Source: an uncultured Halioglobus sp. (lineage in GTDB: Bacteria > Pseudomonadota > Gammaproteobacteria > Pseudomonadales > Halieaceae). Taken from it: a stretch of DNA of 5,965 nt. The notes below the pieces were generated by a model. It was not told the origin of the DNA, ran no database searches, and saw only the letters and a program-made list of their open reading frames with translations. The stretch spans positions 1 through 5,965 of the forward strand of contig CAJQQW010000343.1 in assembly GCA_905480565.1 (NCBI GenBank), written 5' to 3'. Shown piece by piece: positions 1 to 5,818 of this stretch (the stretch's first letter is position 1; the number at the start of each line of letters is the position of its first letter). The position numbers and the translations under genes were made by a program.

Positions 1-498
1 GAGGTGAACTCTATAGAGACTCTCTGGCGAGACGATCTGGTCACTTTCGCACTGGGCTGCTCCTTTTCTTTCGAGGAGGCTCTATTGGCCGACGGGCTGG
101 AGATCCGCAATATTTCCCAGGGGTGCAACGTACCGATGTACCGAAGCTCCCTTACATGCGTCGCAGCTGGGCCTTTCCGCAGCCAGATGGTCGTCAGCAT
201 GCGGCCCTTCAGCGCAGCGGACGCCATTCGGGCCATACAGATATGCACTCGCTTTCCCAGTGTCCACGGGGCACCGATCCACCTCGGAGACCCTCAATTA
301 ATTGGTATCGGCGATTTGCAAACACCTGATTACGGCGACGCGGTGTCGTTACACCCAACAGAGATTCCCCTTTTCTGGGCCTGCGGTGTCACGCCACAGC
401 TGGCACTGGAAACTGCGCAGCCGCCCTTCGCCATTACCCACAGTCCTGGCTGCATGCTGGTGACTGACGTGCGCAACAGCTCACTGGCCGTGCTCTAG
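1..498 (+). CDS. Putative hydro-lyase / D-glutamate cyclase-like protein, DUF1445 (YcsI) family, 5' partial
   Basis: The reading frame is open from the first base and ends at TAG 496-498, giving 165 codons. Family members are about 260-270 residues, so roughly the first 100 are missing. The GTG at 4 is internal, not a start. Counting from the first codon, DUF1445 hallmarks are visible: [13 protein letters not shown] (17-29), NVPMYRSS (43-50), VVSMRP (64-69), [10 protein letters not shown] (89-98), [14 protein letters not shown] (123-136) and [12 protein letters not shown] (145-156). The C-terminus looks natural. Family knowledge: the B. subtilis relative ycsI lies in the ycsFGI-kipIAR cluster, and the same domain is the N-terminal half of mammalian D-glutamate cyclase (DGLUCY), which makes 5-oxo-D-proline from D-glutamate. 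The stop overlaps the Shine-Dalgarno of the oxoprolinase gene pxpA 13 nt downstream, so co-transcription is likely. The family call is firm. The reaction of the stand-alone bacterial protein is inferred. Confidence 0.9.
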   Translation, partial: EVNSIETLWRDDLVTFALGCSFSFEEALLADGLEIRNISQGCNVPMYRSSLTCVAAGPFRSQMVVSMRPFSAADAIRAIQICTRFPSVHGAPIHLGDPQLIGIGDLQTPDYGDAVSLHPTEIPLFWACGVTPQLALETAQPPFAITHSPGCMLVTDVRNSSLAVL

Positions 499-511
499 GA
501 GCGAACAGCGC

Positions 512-1243
512 ATGCAACTCAATTGTGACCTTGGTGAGAGCGACAGTAACTGGCGGGATGGGCCGGAGTCCCGAGTCATGCCTTATATCGATTTGGCCAA
601 TATCGCCTGTGGCTACCATGCCGGTGACCCGGAGACCTTGCAACGCACACTGGCCCTTGCTCGGAAGTACAATGTAGCCGTAGGCGCACACCCCTCGTAC
701 CCTGATCGAGCCGGATTTGGCCGGCGCAGCATGGAGCTCCAGAACGATGAAATCATCGCCATGCTGCACTATCAGATCGGCGCACTGGAGGGCATGGCCC
801 TGAGCCAGGGGCTGCCGTTGTCTCATATTAAACCCCACGGCGCTCTCTACCACGACATGATGACATCACGCCGTGTACGTGAGGCTGTTTTCGAGGCGGT
901 AGCCAGCTACCACCGAGCACTGCCCCTGATCATGCAGGCCACCACGAGGGCAAATGAACACCGTAAAGAAGCCCAGTCAGTCGGTATCAATCTGTGGTTT
1001 GAGGCCTTCGCAGATCGCCGCTATGCGGATGATGGCAGCCTACTGCCCCGGGACAAATCTGGCGCTCTGCTGGATCAGAAGGGGACAGTGGAGCAGACCA
1101 CGCAATTATGTCGGGAGGGCACCGTCACCACGGCCAGTGGCGCCGCGCTGACAATCTCCGCAGATACCCTGTGTCTCCACGGCGACAACCCGGACGCTGT
1201 GAACGCTATCGCCGCCCTGCACGCATTGATTCACAACAGGTGA
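512..1243 (+). CDS. pxpA: 5-oxoprolinase subunit PxpA (LamB/YcsF family)
   Basis: This is one subunit of the ATP-dependent prokaryotic 5-oxoprolinase PxpABC, a cytosolic enzyme that opens 5-oxo-L-proline to glutamate. The 243-residue length is normal for the family (about 245-255). Visible motifs are NCDLGE (4-9), ANIACGYHAGDP (29-40), GAHPSYPDRAGFGRR (58-72), IKPHGALY (106-113), EAFADRRY (164-171) and HGDNPDAV (223-230). The conserved Asp, His and Glu residues in these blocks fit the metal/substrate-binding polar cluster expected of the deacetylase-like barrel of this family. The ATG at 512 is preceded by AGGAG (497-501) at 10 nt, and the protein starts directly with the conserved MxLNCDLGE segment, which fixes the start. 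It sits 13 nt after the DUF1445 gene and 7 nt before pxpB. No key residue looks missing. Confidence 0.96.
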   Translation: MQLNCDLGESDSNWRDGPESRVMPYIDLANIACGYHAGDPETLQRTLALARKYNVAVGAHPSYPDRAGFGRRSMELQNDEIIAMLHYQIGALEGMALSQGLPLSHIKPHGALYHDMMTSRRVREAVFEAVASYHRALPLIMQATTRANEHRKEAQSVGINLWFEAFADRRYADDGSLLPRDKSGALLDQKGTVEQTTQLCREGTVTTASGAALTISADTLCLHGDNPDAVNAIAALHALIHNR

Positions 1244-1250
1244 GCGCAAC

Positions 1251-1931
1251 GTGAAACTGCAGGTCACAGGGGAAAACAGTCTAATACTCTATCTTGGAGA
1301 GGACGCCGATGAGGCGACATCCGCCAGGGTTCACGCGGCCGTTGCCACTATCGAGACGGCGCTGAGCGACCGCTTATTGGATCTGGTGCCATCTTACGCC
1401 TCGATCCTCATTCTGTTCGACATACAACGTATCGATCATATTACGGTCATGAAAACGCTGCGCAAGGCCCTCGCTGAGCCCACTACCAGCGCTGCAGGCA
1501 AGGGGCGAACCATTGCCTTACCGGTCTATTACAGCAGGGAGACAGGCGTCGACCTCGAACCACTGGCAGCTCGCGCAAGTCTCTCCGTAGAACAAGTTAT
1601 AGAACTGCACGCCAACACAGGCTACCGGGTCTTCGCCATTGGTTTCGCGCCGGGATTTGCGTATCTTGGGCAAGTCGACCCGCGCATCGCGGCCCCGCGG
1701 CTGGACACACCCCGGCAACGAGTGCCAAAAGGATCCGTCGCCATCGCCGACCGGCAGACCGCCGTGTACCCCTCCGAGTCGCCCGGTGGCTGGAACCTGG
1801 TGGGTCGATGTCCTGTCTCTCTGTTCAATCCCGCACAGGATCCCGCCATGCCCATTGCGGTGGGTGACCAGGTCTGCTTTGAACCCATCAGCCGGGCGCA
1901 GTTCCTGTCCCTGGGCGGAGACCTCGGATGA
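1251..1931 (+). CDS. pxpB: 5-oxoprolinase subunit PxpB (KipI-like)
   Basis: This is the KipI-type subunit of 5-oxoprolinase, which works with PxpC. Its 226 residues match the usual 220-240. Characteristic blocks are VPSYASILILFD (46-57), PVYY (91-94), a GYRVFAIGFAPGFAYLG region (124-140), PRLDTPRQRVPKGSVAIA (149-166) and YPSESPGGWNLVGRCP (173-188). RCP replaces the more common RTP near residue 187. The start is a GTG at 1251, chosen because AGGTGAG (1238-1244) lies 7 nt upstream and overlaps the pxpA stop, and because the protein begins directly with the expected first strand. The 3' end overlaps pxpC by ATGA (1928-1931), a typical sign of translational coupling. In B. subtilis the homologue KipI was first described as an inhibitor of sporulation kinase KinA. 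That role is not implied here, since the neighbours are the oxoprolinase subunits. Confidence 0.95.
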   Translation: MKLQVTGENSLILYLGEDADEATSARVHAAVATIETALSDRLLDLVPSYASILILFDIQRIDHITVMKTLRKALAEPTTSAAGKGRTIALPVYYSRETGVDLEPLAARASLSVEQVIELHANTGYRVFAIGFAPGFAYLGQVDPRIAAPRLDTPRQRVPKGSVAIADRQTAVYPSESPGGWNLVGRCPVSLFNPAQDPAMPIAVGDQVCFEPISRAQFLSLGGDLG

Positions 1932-2866
1932 GTATGCGAGTATCGCACCCTGGCATATTGAGCCTCCTGCAGGATAGCGGTCGTCAAGGGCAGCATCGCC
2001 TGGGGTTGAGCAATGGCGGCCCACTGGACAGTGAGGCTTTCCACCTTTGTAACCGTTTACTGCAAAATCCGACCGGCAGCACCGCCATCGAAATCAGTGC
2101 GGGCGGCCTGCAGTTACAGTGCACCGCTGACACATGGATCTGTCTGACCGGAGCACCAATGCCCCTCTCGGTCAACGACAATGAGCATGATAACTGGACT
2201 GTACACCGCGTCCGAGAAGGTGATGCCATAAAAGTGGGTTTCTCCCGTGCCGGGGTACGCGCCTACCTTGGTGTGGCGGGTGGCTTTTCTATCGTACCCA
2301 GTTTCGGCAGTACCGCTACGGTTGTACGGGAAGGCATAGGCGGATTGTGCGGGAAAGCGTTAAATACAGGAGACAGTCTCCCCTACCCGGTTCTGAAGGT
2401 GTGCAAATCGCTTTTTTTACCCTTCAGGGAGCGTCCCCGCTATTTAAATAGCCTGACAGTGCGAGTCATTCCGGGCTATCAACAGAGGCTCTTCAGCCGC
2501 GTTGCAAAACGGCGCTTTTTTGCTGCGCCCTATACAGTATCGGAGCGCTGCGATCGGATGGGCTATCGGATGCAGGGGCCCGCCGTAAACTGCGCCATCG
2601 GCGGCATCCTGTCGGAGGGAATTTGTCCGGGCGCAATTCAGGTGCCGCCCGATGGACAGCCTATCATCCTGCTAAACGATCGCCAGACGATCGGCGGCTA
2701 CCCCAAGCTAGGCGCTGCACTCTCCACAGATGTCGCTCGCTTGACGCAGCTTACCGCGGGAGCCAAGGTGCATTTCGCCCCTATCACAACTGACACCGCC
2801 CGGCGTGCACTGCGATTATCAACGCTGAGACTGTTGAATCTGCCTCTCGAGGAGCGGCGGAATTGA
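1928..2866 (+). CDS. pxpC: 5-oxoprolinase subunit PxpC (KipA-like, biotin-dependent carboxyltransferase-like fold)
   Basis: This is the third oxoprolinase subunit, 312 residues (family about 300-340). In many proteobacteria PxpB and PxpC homologues are annotated as allophanate hydrolase or urea amidolyase subunits because of shared domains, but adjacency to pxpA supports the oxoprolinase assignment. Motifs in order are a GPLDSEAFHLCNRLLQN block (31-47), EISAGG (55-60), CLTGAP (72-77), RAYLGVAGGF (111-120), an ST..VREGIGG loop (128-139), DRMGYRMQGP (209-218), GAIQVPPDGQPIILL (235-249) and NDRQTIGGYPKLG (250-262). The ATG at 1928 has GGAG (1917-1920) 7 nt upstream and overlaps the pxpB stop by 4 nt. 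A second ATG at 1934 would remove only two residues and cannot be excluded. The 3' end overlaps the DUF4392 gene by TTGA, continuing the coupled arrangement. Confidence 0.95.
   Translation: MSMRVSHPGILSLLQDSGRQGQHRLGLSNGGPLDSEAFHLCNRLLQNPTGSTAIEISAGGLQLQCTADTWICLTGAPMPLSVNDNEHDNWTVHRVREGDAIKVGFSRAGVRAYLGVAGGFSIVPSFGSTATVVREGIGGLCGKALNTGDSLPYPVLKVCKSLFLPFRERPRYLNSLTVRVIPGYQQRLFSRVAKRRFFAAPYTVSERCDRMGYRMQGPAVNCAIGGILSEGICPGAIQVPPDGQPIILLNDRQTIGGYPKLGAALSTDVARLTQLTAGAKVHFAPITTDTARRALRLSTLRLLNLPLEERRN
2849..2854 (+). promoter_or_regulatory. Ribosome binding site for a TTG-initiated gene
   Basis: GAGGAG lies inside the last codons of pxpC, 8 nt upstream of the TTG at 2863. This strong site decides the unusual TTG start of the DUF4392 gene. 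The first in-frame ATG is at codon 22 and would cut off an N-terminal helix-like stretch that appears to belong to the protein. Confidence 0.7.
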
Positions 2867-3690
2867 ATTCACTTACACTCAGTAAAGCGGTTGAGCACGC
2901 ATTGGTCGAGCGCAACGTACGCAATATGGCCTTGGTGCACACGGCACTTAAGCCGGGCTATTGTCAGCGCGCCGCTGCTTTTTTACGCGGCATCACTGGT
3001 ACCGTCATCATCGGCACCGGATTTCCCATAAAAGGCACCTTTGAAACCGACGGTCCGGCCGGCGCAATGACACTTTATACGGCGCTTGAAAAGCTTGGCG
3101 CCAAACCAGTCATTGCCTGTAGCGCGCCTCTGTCAAACGTACTCGGCGAAGACTACGATGTACTCGAACTAACCGTAGGGAGTGCCGCGAGCGCGGAAGC
3201 AGTGAGGAAACTTAATTCACTGAAACCCAAGGCTCTGGTCGCCATCGAGTGTCCCGGAGCTGCGGCTGACGGCCACTATTACAACGTGTATGGCGAGGAT
3301 ATCACGGCCCGATGCGCCCATTTCGACCCCTTTATCGCGCAGGCCGCCTGCCCCACGATCGCCATCGGTGACGGCGGCAATGAAATCGGCATGGGCAATG
3401 TCGGCCCGGTGCTGGAACAATTGGATATCCGCAGGTCGGTTACGCCCTGCACCGAGCTAGTAGTGGCCGACGTCTCCAATTGGGGCGCGTACGCGCTTGT
3501 TGCCTTGCTGGGTCATTGGGCTGAACGCGATCTACTGAGCGGCGCAGACACAGGGTCACTTTTGCACTTTCTTTGCCGACACGGCGGGGCCGATGGCATT
3601 ACGGGAAAAAATACAGCGACAGAGGATGGCCTCAACGCTCGTGAAGGCCAGCGGTTGGTCGATCAACTGCGGGCCCTGACAAATGTATAA
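2863..3690 (+). CDS. DUF4392 protein, D-glutamate cyclase C-terminal domain-like
   Basis: This 275-residue protein resembles DUF4392, the domain forming the C-terminal half of mitochondrial D-glutamate cyclase (DGLUCY). Visible blocks are TGFPI (52-56), ETDGPAGA (61-68), AIECPG (127-132), YNVYGEDI (140-147), a glycine-rich AIGDGGNEIGMGNVG segment (167-181), VADVSNWGAY (201-210) and DGITGKNTATEDG (244-256). The Gly/Asp/Glu-rich blocks suggest a ligand or metal pocket, but no catalytic residue can be assigned from sequence alone. No signal peptide or membrane segment is evident, so it is probably cytosolic. The start is TTG at 2863, overlapping the pxpC stop (TTGA) with a good Shine-Dalgarno. 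The DUF1445 partner lies at the other end of the oxoprolinase genes, so both halves of the eukaryotic enzyme are present but unfused. The likely role, by inference, is D-glutamate to 5-oxo-D-proline conversion, alone or with DUF1445. The family call is confident; the activity is not proven by sequence. Confidence 0.85.
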   Translation: MNSLTLSKAVEHALVERNVRNMALVHTALKPGYCQRAAAFLRGITGTVIIGTGFPIKGTFETDGPAGAMTLYTALEKLGAKPVIACSAPLSNVLGEDYDVLELTVGSAASAEAVRKLNSLKPKALVAIECPGAAADGHYYNVYGEDITARCAHFDPFIAQAACPTIAIGDGGNEIGMGNVGPVLEQLDIRRSVTPCTELVVADVSNWGAYALVALLGHWAERDLLSGADTGSLLHFLCRHGGADGITGKNTATEDGLNAREGQRLVDQLRALTNV

Positions 3691-3735
3691 CAGCACTAAA
3701 GCTTATGGCATTTCTGTGGGAGAATAGCGAGTCAT

Positions 3736-4593
3736 ATGGAGACGGTTTACCTCAACGGCGACTACCTGCCTATCGGCGAAGCGAGCATCTCGCCGCTCGA
3801 TCGCGGCTTCCTGTTCGGGGACGGTATCTACGAGGTCATCCCCTCTTACGCGGGCCGATTAGTCGGCTTTATCCCCCACCTGCAGCGAATGCAGAACGGG
3901 CTGGATGCAATTGAAATCGATCTCCGGCTCGAACCCGAGGCATGGCGTAATATCGCAGCGCGCCTGATTACACTAAACGGCGGCGGCGATCTGGCTCTCT
4001 ACTTTCATGTCAGCCGGGGTGCAGACAGCTCTCGTCATCACGCTTATCCTGACAATATTAAACCAACAATTTTTGCCTTCGCCTCTCCGATTGCGCCGCA
4101 AACACCACCCGATAAAGACAAGGTAACCCCCTACTCTGTGATTACCGCAGAAGATCTTCGCTGGCAGCGCTGCAATATTAAATCGACATCATTACTGGGT
4201 AATGTCCTCCACTACCAAAGTGGGCATGCTGCGGGATACAACGAGACCATTCTGTATAATCCCCGGGGTGAATTAACCGAAGCGGCGGCATGCAATGTAT
4301 ACGTCATCAAAAATGGCGTTGTCGCGACGCCAGAGTTGGACGAGCAAAAACTGCCGGGAGTGACACGCCAGATTTTGCTGGAAATTTTGGCCCAAGACGG
4401 GCGTATTCCCGTAGAAGAACGTGTCATTACAATGGATGAGTTACGCACTGCAGATGAAGTGTGGTTATCCAGCTCGAGCAAGGATATTGTTCCTGTTACA
4501 CGTATTGACGACCGACCGGTGGCGATGGGCAATATCGGCGACGTCTGGCTGGCGGCCCAGACCCTGTTCAGCAGTCATAAGTTCGAGTATTGA
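3736..4593 (+). CDS. dat: D-amino-acid aminotransferase (D-alanine aminotransferase), class IV PLP enzyme
   Basis: It transfers amino groups between D-amino acids and 2-oxo acids, classically D-alanine + 2-oxoglutarate <-> pyruvate + D-glutamate. The 285-residue length is typical (about 280-290). A fold-type IV signature is present: DRGFLFGDGIYEV (22-34), the PLP-binding Lys149 in CNIKSTSLLGNV (146-157), Glu182 in GELTEAAACNVYV (178-190), LPGVTRQ (206-212) and SSSSKDIVPV (245-254). Tyr32, Arg100 and His102 (in SSRHHAYPD) correspond to Tyr31, Arg98 and His100, the carboxylate trap of the Bacillus sp. YM-1 D-amino-acid aminotransferase. This favours it over branched-chain aminotransferase or aminodeoxychorismate lyase. 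The only ATG that fits is 3736; an in-frame stop lies upstream at 3697. GGGAG (3718-3722) is 13 nt away, a little far, and GCGAG (3727-3731) is closer. A 45-nt gap separates it from the DUF4392 gene, and TGATG couples it to alr. Confidence 0.92.
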   Translation: METVYLNGDYLPIGEASISPLDRGFLFGDGIYEVIPSYAGRLVGFIPHLQRMQNGLDAIEIDLRLEPEAWRNIAARLITLNGGGDLALYFHVSRGADSSRHHAYPDNIKPTIFAFASPIAPQTPPDKDKVTPYSVITAEDLRWQRCNIKSTSLLGNVLHYQSGHAAGYNETILYNPRGELTEAAACNVYVIKNGVVATPELDEQKLPGVTRQILLEILAQDGRIPVEERVITMDELRTADEVWLSSSSKDIVPVTRIDDRPVAMGNIGDVWLAAQTLFSSHKFEY

Positions 4594-5666
4594 TGACCAG
4601 ACCTAACCAGGCAACGCTGGATCTTGATGCGCTGCGTCACAACGTAGCCCTGACCAGGCAGCTGGCTCCAGATTCACGTTTAATGGCGGTGATTAAGGCG
4701 AATGCCTACGGCCACGGTATGACCCTGATCGGTAAGGCCTTGCAGCCACAGGTGGACGCGCTGGCAGTCGCCTGCATTGAAGAAGCTGTGGAACTCAGGG
4801 ACGCCGGCATCACGCTACCTATCCTGTTACTGGAGGGCGTATTCGAGCGAGCTGAACTGGCTCTCGCTTCGCGACTGCAACTGTGGCTTACCATTGCCAA
4901 CGAACGGCAGCTTGAGTGGCTGGAGCAGTCAACGCTGACGCAACCAGTCAGTTGCTGGTTGAAAATTGATACGGGCATGAATCGCAAGGGCGTGCCGACC
5001 GACCGTGCCATGGCTTGCCACCGAAGACTGCTCGAATGCAGCCAGGTTCGCGCAGACCCGGTTAGCTTCACGCATTTTGCCGCCGCAGATGACCTAGACG
5101 CGCCTCTCACCAAACGACAACTACAGCGATTCGATCAACTCACTGTCAGCGGGCCACGCAGTGCCGCAAACTCCGCGGGCGTACTGGCATGGCCCAACTC
5201 ACACTATGATTGGATCCGGCCCGGTTATATGCTGTATGGCCACTCACCTATGCTAGAGGCACACCCCGCTGCGCAGGCGCTGCGCCCTGTGATGACACTC
5301 AGCTCCGCCGTTGTCGCGGTTCGTGATCTGCCAGCAGGCGAATCCGTCGGCTACGGCTGTACCTGGGTCGCGGAGCGTCCCTCCAGAATCGCCACGGTGA
5401 CGATCGGCTATGGTGATGGCTATCCGCGGAATGCGCCGAACGGCACGCCGGTGCTCATCAATGGCCAGCGCGCGCCATTAGCGGGGCGAGTATCAATGGA
5501 TATGATTACCGTGGATGTGACTGATCTGGATGCAGTTCAAACGGGTGATACGGTTATTCTGTGGGGGCAGAGTCTGCCTCTGGCGGAAATCGCGGAGCGA
5601 GCTGACACCATTGGCTACGAGCTCACGACACGCATGCCCGCGCGCACACCGCGAATCATCGCCTGA
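4593..5666 (+). CDS. alr: Alanine racemase
   Basis: This is a PLP-dependent fold-type III enzyme interconverting L- and D-alanine in the cytosol, supplying D-Ala for peptidoglycan or feeding D-Ala catabolism. The 357 residues match the usual 355-370. Motifs, counted from the ATG at 4593, are AVIKANAYGHG (32-42) with the Schiff-base Lys35, WLKIDTGMNRKGV (122-134), THFAAAD (160-166), ANSAGVLAWP (192-201), RPGYMLYG (209-216) with the Arg that contacts the PLP ring nitrogen, VGYGCTW (252-258) with catalytic Tyr254, IGYGDGYPR (271-279), AGRVSMDMITVDV (297-309) and GYELTTRMPARTPR (341-354). All catalytic positions are intact. The ATG overlaps the dat stop by one base (TGATG). A TTG at 4590 would add one Met in frame and is less likely. 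Its place next to dat suggests it sets the D-Ala pool used by the aminotransferase. Sequence alone does not say whether it is the biosynthetic or the catabolic (DadX-type) enzyme. Confidence 0.96.
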   Translation: MTRPNQATLDLDALRHNVALTRQLAPDSRLMAVIKANAYGHGMTLIGKALQPQVDALAVACIEEAVELRDAGITLPILLLEGVFERAELALASRLQLWLTIANERQLEWLEQSTLTQPVSCWLKIDTGMNRKGVPTDRAMACHRRLLECSQVRADPVSFTHFAAADDLDAPLTKRQLQRFDQLTVSGPRSAANSAGVLAWPNSHYDWIRPGYMLYGHSPMLEAHPAAQALRPVMTLSSAVVAVRDLPAGESVGYGCTWVAERPSRIATVTIGYGDGYPRNAPNGTPVLINGQRAPLAGRVSMDMITVDVTDLDAVQTGDTVILWGQSLPLAEIAERADTIGYELTTRMPARTPRIIA

Positions 5667-5814
5667 CAGCAATCAGCAAACTACCCCTACCCTATGCGCG
5701 CAGACAAGGGCATTGTGACAGAACCTGCCTTATCACTCGGTGTATCATAGTCCTACCCTAACCAATGGAAATTACAGTAGCGTCCACCATGATTCTTGCA
5801 AGCATGAGACGTCA
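5667..5814 (+). other. Intergenic region between alr and the acyl-CoA ligase-like gene
   Basis: This 148-nt spacer is the longest non-coding stretch in the window. I see no convincing intrinsic terminator: TGCGCGCA near 5695-5702 is self-complementary but has no following T-run. A -10-like TATCAT lies at 5743-5748, but the only -35-like element, around TTGTGACA (5713-5720), is too far upstream for standard spacing. A promoter for the next gene could be here, but I cannot place it reliably. Confidence 0.4.
5686..5760 (+). repeat. 9-bp direct repeat CCTACCCTA, two copies
   Basis: CCTACCCTA occurs at 5686-5694 and again at 5752-5760, 66 nt start to start, both within the alr downstream spacer and flanking the -10-like TATCAT. 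Two exact 9-mers in about 150 nt are mildly unexpected by chance. They could be operator half-sites, or simply coincidence. Confidence 0.3.
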
Positions 5815-5818
5815 GTGA
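5765..5818 (+). CDS. Possible 17-codon leader ORF overlapping the next gene's start
   Basis: ATG at 5765 opens a 17-residue frame (MEITVASTMILASMRRQ) that ends at TGA 5816-5818. That stop overlaps the GTG start of the downstream ligase gene as GTGA, the same geometry as the coupled genes upstream. The frame is closed just before by TAA at 5759-5761. No good Shine-Dalgarno precedes 5765, and internal ATGs at 5789 and 5804 would give 9- and 4-residue versions. It resembles no known leader peptide and may be chance. Confidence 0.15.
   Translation: MEITVASTMILASMRRQ

Noticed and set aside
434..853. A 139-codon open frame on the minus strand overlapping the DUF1445 and pxpA genes.
   Set aside because: It lies opposite two well-supported genes, its translation is rich in Arg, Cys and Pro with no recognisable family pattern, and it has no neighbouring minus-strand genes.
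1518..2044. Two overlapping minus-strand frames (about 140 and 168 codons) opposite the end of pxpB and the start of pxpC.
   Set aside because: Both mirror conserved PxpB/PxpC coding sequence, have low-complexity composition and no family resemblance, so they are treated as antisense shadows.
1251..2866. Allophanate hydrolase / urea amidolyase subunits 1 and 2.
   Set aside because: PxpB and PxpC share domains with these enzymes, but the adjacent PxpA, the absence of an amidase or biotin carboxylase gene, and the neighbouring DUF1445 and DUF4392 genes favour 5-oxoprolinase.
3691..3735. Separate promoter for dat-alr in the 45-nt gap.
   Set aside because: No paired -35/-10 elements are visible in this short stretch, and the spacing is compatible with continued operon transcription.
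4706..5113. A 135-codon minus-strand frame opposite alr.
   Set aside because: Its Ser/Ala-rich translation is what reverse-strand reading of GC-rich coding sequence gives; the plus strand is an intact alanine racemase.
5695..5702. TGCGCGCA as the stem of a terminator after alr.
   Set aside because: The palindrome has no room for a loop and no T-run follows, so it does not qualify as an intrinsic terminator.
5714..5736. CRP-like inverted repeat TGTGA ... TCAC in the spacer after alr.
   Set aside because: The half-sites are 14 nt apart instead of the 6 nt needed for a CRP site, so the match is probably chance.
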